From JAXDLK01 sp034666665 (GTDB taxonomy: Bacteria > Desulfobacterota > Binatia > JACPRU01), in the NCBI GenBank assembly GCA_034666665.1, contig JAXDLK010000291.1, positions 1-15,664 on the forward strand: DNA of 15,664 nt, in the 5' to 3' direction. Positions 1-8,116 of the stretch are shown here, one piece after another. The notes under the pieces were generated by a model that was not told the DNA's origin, did no database searches, and was given only the letters and a program-made list of their open reading frames with translations. A program made the position numbers and the translations under genes. How positions within the stretch are numbered: position 1 is the first letter of the stretch; the number at the start of each line of letters is the position of its first letter.

Positions 1-171
1 GATTTTCTTCATAGTTGCTGCCATGTGTATCGCAGAACTCCGATTCGACGAAACGAGTCGTCAGCAACCGGAAAGCACGGGTGCACGTCCCTTCGCACGG
101 CGGCGACCGAGCCCGACGGCAGGAGGCTGTAGCGCGCGCCGGAACCGGGTGAGAGAAGCCGCGATGTCACG

Positions 172-1983
172 ATGCGCGCCATGGGCGGCGAATCCTTGAT
201 CGCGCGATTTCGTTTCGGCTCGCCACGCCGCGTCGAGCCGGACTCGGCGTCCGTCGCTCGCGGCCGTGGCGGCGACGTCCCGACCGTCGCGCGCCTCGTC
301 GCCGCGGGTCTCTATCTGGCGTTCACCTTGCAGGCGGGCATCGCGTGTCTCCGCGATTCGGTCACCATCGACGAGTTCGTCCACCTGCCGGTCGGCCTCT
401 TCATGCTGCGGCACGGAGCGTTCGACGCGGATCCGATCAATCCGCCGCTGTCGCGCATGCTTCCCGCGCTGCCGCTTCTCCTGCAGCGCGAACGTGTGGA
501 GACGCCGCCGGCGGTTCCTCATTGGACGATGGGTCACTTCTTCATGGTGCAGAATGCCGAGCGTTATCAGGAGCTCTTCGTCCAGGCGCGCTGCGTCGTG
601 ATCCTGATGACGGTGGCGCTGGCGGCGCTGGTGCAGCTCTGGACGCGTCAGCTGTACGGCTGGCGGGCGTCGATCGCCGCGCTCGCGGTGTTCGCGTTCT
701 CGCCGTCGCTCCTCGCCCACGGCCATCTGGTGACGGCGGACGCGCCGGGTGCTCTCGGGTTCGTCGCCGTCCTCTACGCGACCTGGTGGCTCCTCGAACA
801 CCTTTCGGTCGGACGCGCGGCGCTGGTGGGAATCCTGCTCGGACTGACGATCCTGTTGAAGCTCTCGGGAGCGATCCTGATCCTGGTGATCACCGCCCTC
901 GTCGTGTTCTCCGCGTTGCGCGCTGCCGGGACCGGCGCCGCTGCGGCCTTCCGCGCCGCGGCGCTGCTCGCGGTCGTCGTGATCGTCGCGATCGCGGTGA
1001 TGAACCTCGGCTATGGCTTTCAGGGCACCGGCCGGAGATTGTCGGAGATCTCGCTTGCGCCCGGCGGCATCGGGAGCAGGATCGCGGCGAGCGCGCCGTG
1101 GATCCGCCTTCCGCTGCCGGCCGCGCTGGTTCGGGGCTTCGACCTCGCCGGCGCCGGCGAGAAGCCCTCCCCCGGCGAGTACTTCTTCGCCGGAGAGCGC
1201 TCGAGCAAGGGCTGGTGGTACTACCACCTCGCCGCCTACGGCCTGAAGACTCCGCTCGGCTTCCTCGCGCTCGTGGTCGTCGCGCTCGCGGCGCGGTCGG
1301 CGCGCTTCGTTCACGGCCCGCGGGACTACTGCGTGTACGCGGGGATCGCCGCGGTGTTCCTGGCGAACTCGTTCCTGAACCCGCTGAACTTCGGCGTTCG
1401 TCACGTGCTCGCGGCCGATCCCCTGCTGGCGATCGTCGTGTCGCCCGTGATCGCGGGGGCGATCTCTCGAGCGTGGCGCGCACCGCGGCGGATGGCGCTC
1501 GCACGCGCGGCCGCCGTCGTGCTCGCCGTCGGCTGGAGCGCCGCATCGTGCCTCGCGATCTCGCCGCGTTATCTGGAATACTTCAACGAGATCGCCGGCG
1601 GCCCTTCCCGCGGTCACGAGTGGCTGGTCGACTCGAACCTCGACTGGGGACAGGACCTGATCCGGCTGCGGGAGTACCTGGATCGGCGCGGACTCGACAC
1701 CGTCCATCTCGCCTATTTCGGGCGGGCTCATCCGGGGGTGTACGGCGTGCGGTTCAGCCCGCTCGAACCGGGCGTCACGGAGGGAGTCGGCGTGATCTCG
1801 GCTTCCTTCTTGATGGGCCGGCCGTACTGGGCGTGGATGCGCCCGGACCGGCCCGTGTGGATCGATTCCGGAGCATTCGACTGGCTCGCTCGCCTTCAAC
1901 CGATCGATCGCGTCGGATCCATGTTCGTCTTCGATCTGGGGTCGAGTCGCCCGAGACAGGACGCGCAGCGCGGCGGCGGGTGA
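172..1983 (+). CDS. GT39-like polytopic membrane glycosyltransferase
   Basis: Probable membrane glycosyltransferase of the dolichyl-phosphate-mannose mannosyltransferase (GT39/PMT-like, GT-C fold) superfamily, which uses a polyprenyl-phosphate sugar donor. The 603-residue protein has about ten hydrophobic segments. Family-like features are an acidic motif in the first periplasmic loop (TIDEF, D67-E68), a proline-rich DPINPPLSRMLP segment (about 87-98), HLVTADAPG before a later helix, and a C-terminal region with PRYLEYFNEIAGGP followed by SNLDWGQDL, a signature seen in many bacterial PMT-like proteins. ATG 172 is used; ATG 181 is an equally possible in-frame start, and a GAGAGAAG stretch at 151-158 is the only purine-rich sequence upstream. 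The acceptor (lipid, protein or polysaccharide) cannot be told. It stands alone, 133 bases before the kinase gene, and no neighbouring sugar genes help. Family call is fairly firm, exact function unknown. Confidence 0.8.
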   Translation: MRAMGGESLIARFRFGSPRRVEPDSASVARGRGGDVPTVARLVAAGLYLAFTLQAGIACLRDSVTIDEFVHLPVGLFMLRHGAFDADPINPPLSRMLPALPLLLQRERVETPPAVPHWTMGHFFMVQNAERYQELFVQARCVVILMTVALAALVQLWTRQLYGWRASIAALAVFAFSPSLLAHGHLVTADAPGALGFVAVLYATWWLLEHLSVGRAALVGILLGLTILLKLSGAILILVITALVVFSALRAAGTGAAAAFRAAALLAVVVIVAIAVMNLGYGFQGTGRRLSEISLAPGGIGSRIAASAPWIRLPLPAALVRGFDLAGAGEKPSPGEYFFAGERSSKGWWYYHLAAYGLKTPLGFLALVVVALAARSARFVHGPRDYCVYAGIAAVFLANSFLNPLNFGVRHVLAADPLLAIVVSPVIAGAISRAWRAPRRMALARAAAVVLAVGWSAASCLAISPRYLEYFNEIAGGPSRGHEWLVDSNLDWGQDLIRLREYLDRRGLDTVHLAYFGRAHPGVYGVRFSPLEPGVTEGVGVISASFLMGRPYWAWMRPDRPVWIDSGAFDWLARLQPIDRVGSMFVFDLGSSRPRQDAQRGGG

Positions 1984-2004
1984 GAGCCCGGCGGGTGAGA
2001 GCCC
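1975..2004. repeat. Two tandem copies of a 15-bp unit across a stop codon
   Basis: The unit GGCGGGTGAGAGCCC occurs twice back to back (1975-1989 and 1990-2004). The first copy contains the TGA stop of the glycosyltransferase gene, so the duplication lies across the gene end. It probably arose by replication slippage; no function is suggested. Confidence 0.85.
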
Positions 2005-2116
2005 GCAGCCCATGCGGGTCCCGGACGCGATCGGTCGCCGCCGGTCCCGCTCCCCCGCAAGCATTTGAGATGGCGCGCGCCGCCCCTGTATCAATGAGGC
2101 AAGGAAGCCCTCGAAC

Positions 2117-5100
2117 GTGCGCGTCGCCACCAAGCTCGGAGCGGGCATCGGAATCGGTCTCGTCGCGCTGCTGATCATCGGCGCCGTCGCGCAACGAAGC
2201 ACCCAGGATCTGATCGCGACGAACGACTGGGTCGTTCACAGCCACCAGGCGATCGAGTCGCTGCAGGAGATCCTGGCGCTCGTCACCGAATCCGAAGCGT
2301 CGAGCCGAGGCTACGTCATCACCGGAGACGCGGATCACGCAGCACGATACCGCGCGGCGGCGACGCGCCTCCGCGATGCGATCCCGCGGTTCGCCGTGCT
2401 CGTGCGCGACAATCCCATCCAGGAGCGGCGGGCCCGCGAGCTCGATGCGATCGTTCGCAGGCGTGTCGAGTTCGCCCGCCGCGTCATCGAAGTTCGAGAT
2501 CGGAGCGGCTTCGAAGCGGGCGCCGACCTCGTCCGGACGGGCGAAGGCGAGCGGCTGATGGACGAGGTCCGGCGCCTGGTCGCGCGCATGATCGCGGAGG
2601 AGCAACGGCTGCTCGGCGAGCGGATCGAAGCCTCGGTGCGCTCCGCCGACGCCGCGCACCACGCGAGCGTCGTGACGACCGCGGTGGCCATCGGCGTGAC
2701 GGTGCTCTTCTGGGTCGTTCTCACGGGCGGCCTCGGTCGGGCCGTACGCGGGCTCGCCGAAGGCGCCGAGAAGGTCGGCAGCGGGGATCTCGGCCACCGG
2801 ATCGAGAGTCACCGGCGGGACGAGCTCGGCCTGCTCGCGACGACATTCAACCGCATGGCGGAAGATCTCCAGGAGCGGGACCGCTTGCTCGATCTGGCGA
2901 ACCGGCGCCTGTCCGAAGAGCTGGCACGGCGCCAGCGCGTCGAGGAGGAGCTTCGCGACAGCGAGACCAAGTTCCGCAAGATCTTCGAGAACGCGCCGAC
3001 GATCGTCTCGATCAACGCGCTCGACGACGGGCGCTATCTCGAGGTCAACCCGCAGTTCGAGAAGACGCTCGGGTATCCGGGGAACGAGGTGCTCGGGCGG
3101 ACGGCGGGGGAGCTCGGACTGTGGACGGATGCTCCGGTCCTGCGGCGCATCCTGGAACGGCTGAAGGCCGACGGCACCGTGCAGGGATACGAGGCACGGT
3201 TTCGCGCTCGCTCCGGAGACGTCGTCGAAGGCGTGTTCTCGGCCGAGGTGCTGCCGGTCGGCGGCCGGCCGTGCATCGTCTCCTTCGTTCACGACGTGTC
3301 GGCGGAGAGACGCGCGCAGGTGGATCTGGCCCGCGCGCGCGACCAGGCGCTCGACGCGTCCCGCGCGAAGGCCGACTTCCTCGCCAGCATGAGCCACGAG
3401 ATCCGCACGCCGTTGAACGGAGTCATCGGCATGATCGGGCTCCTGATGGACACGCCGATGTCCCGGGAGCAGATGGAGTTCGCGGGCACCGCCCGGGCGT
3501 CCGCCGAGGCGCTCCTCGCCATCATCAACGACATCCTCGATTTCTCCAAGGTCGAGGCCGGGAAGCTCGAGCTCGAGCCGATCGCGTTCGACCTGCGAGC
3601 GGTCGTCGAGAGCCTGGTGGAGATCTTCTCGCCGGCCGCGGAGGCCAAGGACGTGGAGCTCGTCATCCGCTTCGCCCCGGATACCCCGCAGTGGGTGATC
3701 GCGGATCCCGGACGAATCCGGCAGGTGCTGACGAATCTGCTCGGGAACGCGCTCAAGTTCACGCACGCGGGACACGTGCTCGTGGACGTGCAGGCCGAAT
3801 CCACGGCGGACGGCGAGGCGACGATCCGCTTCGCGGTCGAGGACACCGGCATCGGCATTCCTCGCGCGAAGCTCGCTGCGATCTTCGACCGATTCACGCA
3901 GGCGGATTCGTCGACGACGCGGCACTACGGCGGTACCGGGCTCGGCCTGGCGATCTCCAAGCAGCTCGTCGAGCGGATGGGTGGCGACATCGGTGTGGAG
4001 AGCGAGCCGGGGCGAGGCTCCACGTTCCACTTCCGCCTGCGCGTGCCGCTGACGCGATCCCCGGTAGCGACGCCGGTCTCCCCGGGGGAGCTGAACGGCG
4101 CGCGGGTGCTGGTCGTCGACGACAACGAGGTGAATCGCCGGATCCTGACGGAGCAGCTGCTCCGCTGGGGAATGCGTGTCGAGAGCGCCGCCTCCGGGCG
4201 GGAGGCGCTGGCGGCGGCGTCGCGGGGGCATCGCGAGGGGGATCCCTTCCGGCTCGCGCTCCTCGATCACCAGATGCCGGAAATGGACGGCGAGACCCTG
4301 GCGCGAGCGATCAAGAGCGATGGGCGACTCGGGGCGATGGTGCTGCTGCTGCTGACCTCTGCCGGTCGAAAGGGCGCAGCGGAGCAGATGGCGGACGCGG
4401 GGCTCGCCGCGTATCTCCTGAAGCCGGTTCGCCCGTCGGCGCTGCTCGATGCGATCGCCACGGCGTGTGGGGCGGCCGAGCCGCCTGCGGCCGTGCCAGA
4501 GGTCGGGCTGCCTCCGCCGAGCGCGTCCGACGGCGCGCCGCGCGCGCGCGTGCTGCTGGTCGAGGACAACCTCGTCAACCAGAAGGTCGCGAAGAAGATG
4601 CTCGAGAAGATCGGCTGTCGTGTCGACCTCGCGGCGGACGGCCACGAAGGCGTCGAGATGGCGATGCGGTTTCCCTACGACGTGGTGTTCATGGACTGTC
4701 AGATGCCGGTGATGGACGGCTACGACGCGACTCGCCAGATCCGGCGGGAGGAGCCGCCGGGCCGGCGCGTGCCGATCGTGGCGATGACGGCTCATGCGAT
4801 GACAGGCGAACGCAAGCGCTGCATCGACGCGGGTATGGACGATTACCTGGCGAAGCCGATCGACGTGTCCGAGCTACGGAAGACGGTCGACGCCTGGGCA
4901 GGGAGGTCGGGGATCGCACCGTCCGACGATTCCATGCCCGTCGATCTCGAGCGCCTGCGCAAGGTGATCGACGATCCGCAGGTGCTGCGGGAGCTTTTCG
5001 ACACCTACCTCGGAGAGATCGACCGCTTCGGGCGGGATCTACGCGTCGCGCTCGCGGCGGGCTCCGCGGTGGACGTGGCGCGGCTCGCGCACGGGTGCCT

Positions 5101-5260
5101 CGGGGCGAGCGCGACGCTCGGCGCGCAAGCGGCCGCGCGGCTGCTCGCGGACCTCGAGACGGCGTCCCGTGCCGGCCGTCTCGACGAAGCCGCGCGGATC
5201 GCTGCCGACGTCGAGCGTGCGCTCGAACGTACCGGCGAGTACCTGCGGACGATCCGCTGA
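2117..5260 (+). CDS. Tripartite hybrid sensor histidine kinase (CHASE3-HAMP-PAS-HisKA-HATPase-REC-REC-Hpt)
   Basis: Membrane-bound phosphorelay kinase of 1047 residues, BarA-like in layout. In order: TM1 (about 8-25), a periplasmic helical sensor resembling CHASE3 (about 26-184, with the typical ESEASSRGYVITGD stretch), TM2 (about 185-206), HAMP (about 206-255), a short coiled coil, PAS (about 285-395), HisKA with phosphoacceptor H427 in SHEIRTPLNG, and HATPase with an N box (LLGNALKF), DTGIGI and GGTGLGLAIS. Receiver 1 has D717 in LLDHQMPEMDG and receiver 2 has D860 in FMDCQMPVMDG; both keep the acidic pair and the lysine. The C-terminal Hpt domain carries H992, but the usual AHxLKG motif reads AHGCLG. 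GTG 2117 is chosen because AAGGAAG (2101-2107) lies 9 bases upstream and TM1 follows directly. No output regulator is adjacent, so it probably signals to a distant response regulator through the Hpt. The signal sensed is unknown. Confidence 0.95.
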   Translation: MRVATKLGAGIGIGLVALLIIGAVAQRSTQDLIATNDWVVHSHQAIESLQEILALVTESEASSRGYVITGDADHAARYRAAATRLRDAIPRFAVLVRDNPIQERRARELDAIVRRRVEFARRVIEVRDRSGFEAGADLVRTGEGERLMDEVRRLVARMIAEEQRLLGERIEASVRSADAAHHASVVTTAVAIGVTVLFWVVLTGGLGRAVRGLAEGAEKVGSGDLGHRIESHRRDELGLLATTFNRMAEDLQERDRLLDLANRRLSEELARRQRVEEELRDSETKFRKIFENAPTIVSINALDDGRYLEVNPQFEKTLGYPGNEVLGRTAGELGLWTDAPVLRRILERLKADGTVQGYEARFRARSGDVVEGVFSAEVLPVGGRPCIVSFVHDVSAERRAQVDLARARDQALDASRAKADFLASMSHEIRTPLNGVIGMIGLLMDTPMSREQMEFAGTARASAEALLAIINDILDFSKVEAGKLELEPIAFDLRAVVESLVEIFSPAAEAKDVELVIRFAPDTPQWVIADPGRIRQVLTNLLGNALKFTHAGHVLVDVQAESTADGEATIRFAVEDTGIGIPRAKLAAIFDRFTQADSSTTRHYGGTGLGLAISKQLVERMGGDIGVESEPGRGSTFHFRLRVPLTRSPVATPVSPGELNGARVLVVDDNEVNRRILTEQLLRWGMRVESAASGREALAAASRGHREGDPFRLALLDHQMPEMDGETLARAIKSDGRLGAMVLLLLTSAGRKGAAEQMADAGLAAYLLKPVRPSALLDAIATACGAAEPPAAVPEVGLPPPSASDGAPRARVLLVEDNLVNQKVAKKMLEKIGCRVDLAADGHEGVEMAMRFPYDVVFMDCQMPVMDGYDATRQIRREEPPGRRVPIVAMTAHAMTGERKRCIDAGMDDYLAKPIDVSELRKTVDAWAGRSGIAPSDDSMPVDLERLRKVIDDPQVLRELFDTYLGEIDRFGRDLRVALAAGSAVDVARLAHGCLGASATLGAQAAARLLADLETASRAGRLDEAARIAADVERALERTGEYLRTIR

Positions 5261-5398
5261 GGTTCCGTCGCCGCTCGGTCGGGTCGGCAACGAGGTGACG
5301 GCGATCGGATCCTCCTGGGCGGCGTCGCCGATCGGGGACGAACGCGGGTTGAGGGGGCGGAGGCACCGCTGTAAGAAGCCCGGCGGGAGGGCTCGCCG

Positions 5399-5761
5399 AT
5401 GCCGGACGTTCCCAGAGACTTCGCCGTCTATCTCGACGAAGACCGCGCGATGGTCGATCGCGAGATCCGGCCGCGCGTCACGCGCGAGATCGTCGACGAG
5501 CACCGGCGGGACCCGTTCGGGAAGCACAGCGACGCCCTCCAGGTGGTGCTGCACTATCTGAGGAAGCACCACCTTCTGCTCGACGGCAAGGCGGTGGTGA
5601 TCTGTACCCGTCCTGACGAGGAATGGTGCCTCGGCGAGCTCACCGGCGTTCGCGGCCAGCCGCCGCGGGTCGACCGGAGCGTCGGCTACCGCTCGCGCGC
5701 GGAGGCCGAGCACGCCGTTTTTCGCAAGCGGCTGCACGCGCTCGGGCTGTGGGAGGAATGA
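5399..5761 (+). CDS. dmfA1: N,N-dimethylformamidase small (alpha) subunit-like protein
   Basis: Resembles the small subunit of N,N-dimethylformamidase, an alpha2beta2-type enzyme that hydrolyses dimethylformamide to dimethylamine and formate. The 120-residue product is slightly shorter than the roughly 130 residues of the characterised subunit. Recognisable elements in order are the EIVDEHRRDPFG stretch (compare EIVEEHAANPFG as recalled from the Alcaligenes protein), a HSDALQVVLHYLR helix, a short beta region ending in a conserved acidic-Trp motif (PDEEWCLGEL), and the terminal EAEHAVFRKRL segment. It has no signal peptide or membrane segment, so it is cytoplasmic. ATG 5399 is supported by GGGAGGG at 5385-5391, 7 bases upstream. 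The large-subunit gene follows at once, the order known for dmfA1-dmfA2. The family match is from remembered sequence and from the neighbour; the true substrate may be another amide. Confidence 0.8.
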   Translation: MPDVPRDFAVYLDEDRAMVDREIRPRVTREIVDEHRRDPFGKHSDALQVVLHYLRKHHLLLDGKAVVICTRPDEEWCLGELTGVRGQPPRVDRSVGYRSRAEAEHAVFRKRLHALGLWEE

Positions 5762-5763
5762 CC

Positions 5764-8022
5764 ATGGCCCTCGTCGGCTACTGCGACCCGATCAGCGCCG
5801 CGCCCGGCGAAACCGTCCGCTTCTTCGTGAGCGCCGACGGAGCGGGGAGCTACCGCGCCGATCTCGTCCGCCTGATCAACGGCGACACGAACCCTGCCGG
5901 CCCCGGGTTCAAGGAGGAGCTCGTCGAGGTCGCCGCGAACCGCGAGTACGCGGCGCGCTCTCAGCCCGTGCATCCGGGATCGTACGGCATCGTGCGGATC
6001 CGGGGCGCGCTCGCGCGCCGCGACAGCTTCACCCTGCAGGCCATGATCTGGCCGACCACGCCGGAGAAGGGGCTGCAGGGGATTCTGACGCGCTGGTCGG
6101 GGCCGCGCCAGGCGGGCTTCGGTCTCTTCGTCGACGAGCAAGGCTGCCTCGCGCTCCGGATCGGCGACGGTCAGGGCGGCGTCGAGACGTTGAGCTCCGG
6201 GAAGCCGCTGGTCGGGCGGTGCTGGTATCTCGCATCGGCGTCGTTCGATGCCGAATCGGGGGAGGCGCGCGTCCGGCAGGACCCACTGGTCGGCGCCGCG
6301 AACGGCAGGTTCTCGTTGCCGTACGCGCTCGAGGCGACGACCGCGTCGGTATCGCGTCGACTGGGCGTGCGACCGGCGGCAGGCGAGGACGTCCCGCTGC
6401 TGATCGCCGCCTTCTTCGACGGCGGCGACGGCGGGCGCAAGGTCGCCGGCGGCTGTTACAACGGCAAGATCGATCGGCCGCGCGTCGCCAGCCGCGTGCT
6501 CCCGCCGGAGCGGATCGCGTCCGCGGTCGAGAACCCCGCCGGTGAGGAAGTGCTGGCCGCGTGGGACTTCGCCGCCGAGGGCGCGGCGGGCTCGCCGAGA
6601 CGCATCGTCGACGCGTCGCCGAACCTGCTTCACGGAGAGCTCGTGAATGCGCCGTCGCGGGCGATGACCGGCTACAACTGGCGCTCCGAGGAGTTCCGCT
6701 TCACGCGCGCGCCGGGGGAATACGGCGCGATCCACTTCCACGACGACGACGTGGCCGACGCCGGCTGGCAGGTCGATTTCGAGGTGCAGGTGCCGGGGGA
6801 CCTGCGGAGCGGCGTCTACGCCGCACGACTCCGGCAGGGCGACGAGGAGGACTACATCCCGTTCTACGTGCGGCCGCCCCGCGGCACCGCGACGGCGCCC
6901 CTCCTCTTCCTGATCCCGACGGCGAGCTACTTGGCGTACGCCAACGATCACCTGTCGACGAACGGCGCGTTCACGCAGCTGATCATCGGGCATGCTCCCG
7001 TTCTCGGGCGGCTCGATCTGCTGCTCGCCGAGCGCCGCGAGTACGGCCTCTCGACGTACGATCTCCATTCGGACGGCAGCGGCGTGTCGATCTCGTCGCG
7101 CCTGAGGCCGATCCTCAACATGCGCCCGAAATACGCGCACCCGGCGTCGCCGTCGCTCTGGCAATTCAACGCCGACCTGCACCTCGTCGACTGGCTGACC
7201 GCCAAGGGCTTCGCGTTCGACGTGCTCACCGACGAGGACCTTCACCGCGAAGGCGTCGAGTGCCTGGGCCGCTACCAGGCGGTGATGACCGGTACGCATC
7301 CCGAGTACTACTCGGGCGCGATGCTCGACGCGGTCGAGGCGTACCAGCGTCGCGGCGGCCGCTTCATGTACATGGGCGCGAACGGCTTCTACTGGGTGAC
7401 CGCGTTCGATCCCGAGAACCCGGCGATCATCGAGGTGCGGAAGGGCGGCGCATCGCAGGCCTGGAAGGCGCAGCCCGGGGAGCAGTACCTGTCGCTCACC
7501 GGCGAGATGGGCGGCGCGTGGAAGAACCGCGGGCGCGCGCCGCAGAAGATCGCCGGCACCGGGTTCGTCGCGCAGGGGCTCGACGCATCGTCGTACTTCC
7601 GCCGCCGGCCGGACAGCTTCGATCCGCGCGCCGCGTGGATCTTCGACGGCGTCGGCGACGGCGAGAAGATCGGGGACTTCGGCCTCGTCGGCGACGGCGC
7701 CGCCGGGCTCGAGCTCGACGTCTACGACATCGACCTCGGCACGCCGCCGCACGCGCTCCTGGTCGCGTCTTCCGTGAATCATACGAACTCGTACCTGCAG
7801 GTGCTCGAGGAGCTCTACTTCAACGTGCCGGGAATCGGCGGCGCCGAGAACCCGCGGGTGCGCGCGGACGTGGTCTTCTACGAGACGCCGAACGGTGGCG
7901 CCGTGTTCTCGGTGAGCTCGATCGCCTGGTGCGGCAGCCTGTCGCACCGAGGGTACGACAACAACGTCTCGCGGATCACCGAGAACGTCGTCCGGAGATT
8001 CCTCGACGAGCGGCCGTTCTGA
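5764..8022 (+). CDS. dmfA2: N,N-dimethylformamidase large (beta) subunit-like protein
   Basis: Large catalytic subunit of a dimethylformamidase-type amidohydrolase, 752 residues (the characterised subunit is about 760). The N-terminal part (GYCDPISAAPGETVRFFVS) is a beta domain; residues about 80-260 form a LamG/concanavalin-like domain (SFTLQAMIWPTTP, RWSGPRQAGFGLFVD); from about 375 on is the family-specific C-terminal domain with a glutamine-amidotransferase-like core (MTGTHPEYYS, GGRFMYMGANGFYW). Paracoccus DMFase holds one Fe(III) through two tyrosines and one glutamate; by spacing the candidates here are Y389 or Y392 (SYLAYAN), Y432 (STYDLHSDG) and E514 (HPEYYS). ATG 5764 sits 7 bases after GGGAGG (5751-5756) and 2 bases after the small-subunit stop. 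ATG 5758 would overlap that stop as ATGA but is too close to the Shine-Dalgarno. The two genes are surely co-translated. No signal peptide, so cytoplasmic. Substrate is not proven; many uncharacterised homologues exist. Confidence 0.85.
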   Translation: MALVGYCDPISAAPGETVRFFVSADGAGSYRADLVRLINGDTNPAGPGFKEELVEVAANREYAARSQPVHPGSYGIVRIRGALARRDSFTLQAMIWPTTPEKGLQGILTRWSGPRQAGFGLFVDEQGCLALRIGDGQGGVETLSSGKPLVGRCWYLASASFDAESGEARVRQDPLVGAANGRFSLPYALEATTASVSRRLGVRPAAGEDVPLLIAAFFDGGDGGRKVAGGCYNGKIDRPRVASRVLPPERIASAVENPAGEEVLAAWDFAAEGAAGSPRRIVDASPNLLHGELVNAPSRAMTGYNWRSEEFRFTRAPGEYGAIHFHDDDVADAGWQVDFEVQVPGDLRSGVYAARLRQGDEEDYIPFYVRPPRGTATAPLLFLIPTASYLAYANDHLSTNGAFTQLIIGHAPVLGRLDLLLAERREYGLSTYDLHSDGSGVSISSRLRPILNMRPKYAHPASPSLWQFNADLHLVDWLTAKGFAFDVLTDEDLHREGVECLGRYQAVMTGTHPEYYSGAMLDAVEAYQRRGGRFMYMGANGFYWVTAFDPENPAIIEVRKGGASQAWKAQPGEQYLSLTGEMGGAWKNRGRAPQKIAGTGFVAQGLDASSYFRRRPDSFDPRAAWIFDGVGDGEKIGDFGLVGDGAAGLELDVYDIDLGTPPHALLVASSVNHTNSYLQVLEELYFNVPGIGGAENPRVRADVVFYETPNGGAVFSVSSIAWCGSLSHRGYDNNVSRITENVVRRFLDERPF

Positions 8023-8033
8023 AATCTCCCACG

Positions 8034-8116
8034 AAAAAGGGGTCGGGAGTCTTTTTCCAGTGGTCAGCGCTCGCTGGTTCGCCTGACCGAATGAAAAAGA
8101 CTCCCGACCCCTTTTT
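8034..8116. repeat. Perfect 24-bp inverted repeat (REP/RAYT-like palindrome)
   Basis: Two perfectly complementary 24-base arms (8034-8057 and 8093-8116) flank a 35-base centre. Each arm has the form A5-GGGGTCGGGAGTC-T5-C or its complement. The centre contains a second short stem, GGTCAG (8062-8067) against CTGACC (8083-8088). From memory, GGGGTCGGGAGTC/T-run palindromes of this kind recur in many copies in several high-GC environmental genomes and are moved by REP-associated tyrosine transposases (RAYTs); no transposase lies in the window. The element begins 12 bases after the dmfA2 stop and covers the last 17 codons and the stop of qhpE. Confidence 0.85.
8034..8116. terminator. Possible bidirectional terminator between convergent operons
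   Basis: The same palindrome forms a long GC-rich stem closed by A5/T5 on each side. On either strand the transcript would therefore end in a hairpin followed by a run of five U. It lies exactly where the dmf-like (+) and qhp (-) operons converge. On the - strand, however, the hairpin lies within the qhpE reading frame, so termination there would have to occur at its far arm. The role is inferred from structure and position only. Confidence 0.4.

Noticed and set aside
1..129. Open reading frame from the left edge in frame 1
   Set aside because: About 42 residues with no recognisable motif, ending in TAG; nothing supports it as the end of a real gene.
2002..2018. Hairpin CCCGCA/TGCGGG after the glycosyltransferase gene as a terminator
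   Set aside because: The stem is only 6 bp and no T run follows; such matches are common in GC-rich DNA.
1775..4795. Very long antisense open frames, e.g. - strand 61-2202, 1775-4795 and 5686-8694, and a + strand frame 11623-14616
   Set aside because: Their products are Arg/His/Asp-rich, low in hydrophobic order, and lie opposite clearly recognisable genes. In DNA this GC-rich, stop codons are rare in the mirror frames of biased coding sequence.
5261..5398. Promoter for the dmf-like operon
   Set aside because: The 138-base gap is uniformly GC-rich and shows no credible -35/-10 pair or operator; a promoter is likely here but cannot be pointed out.
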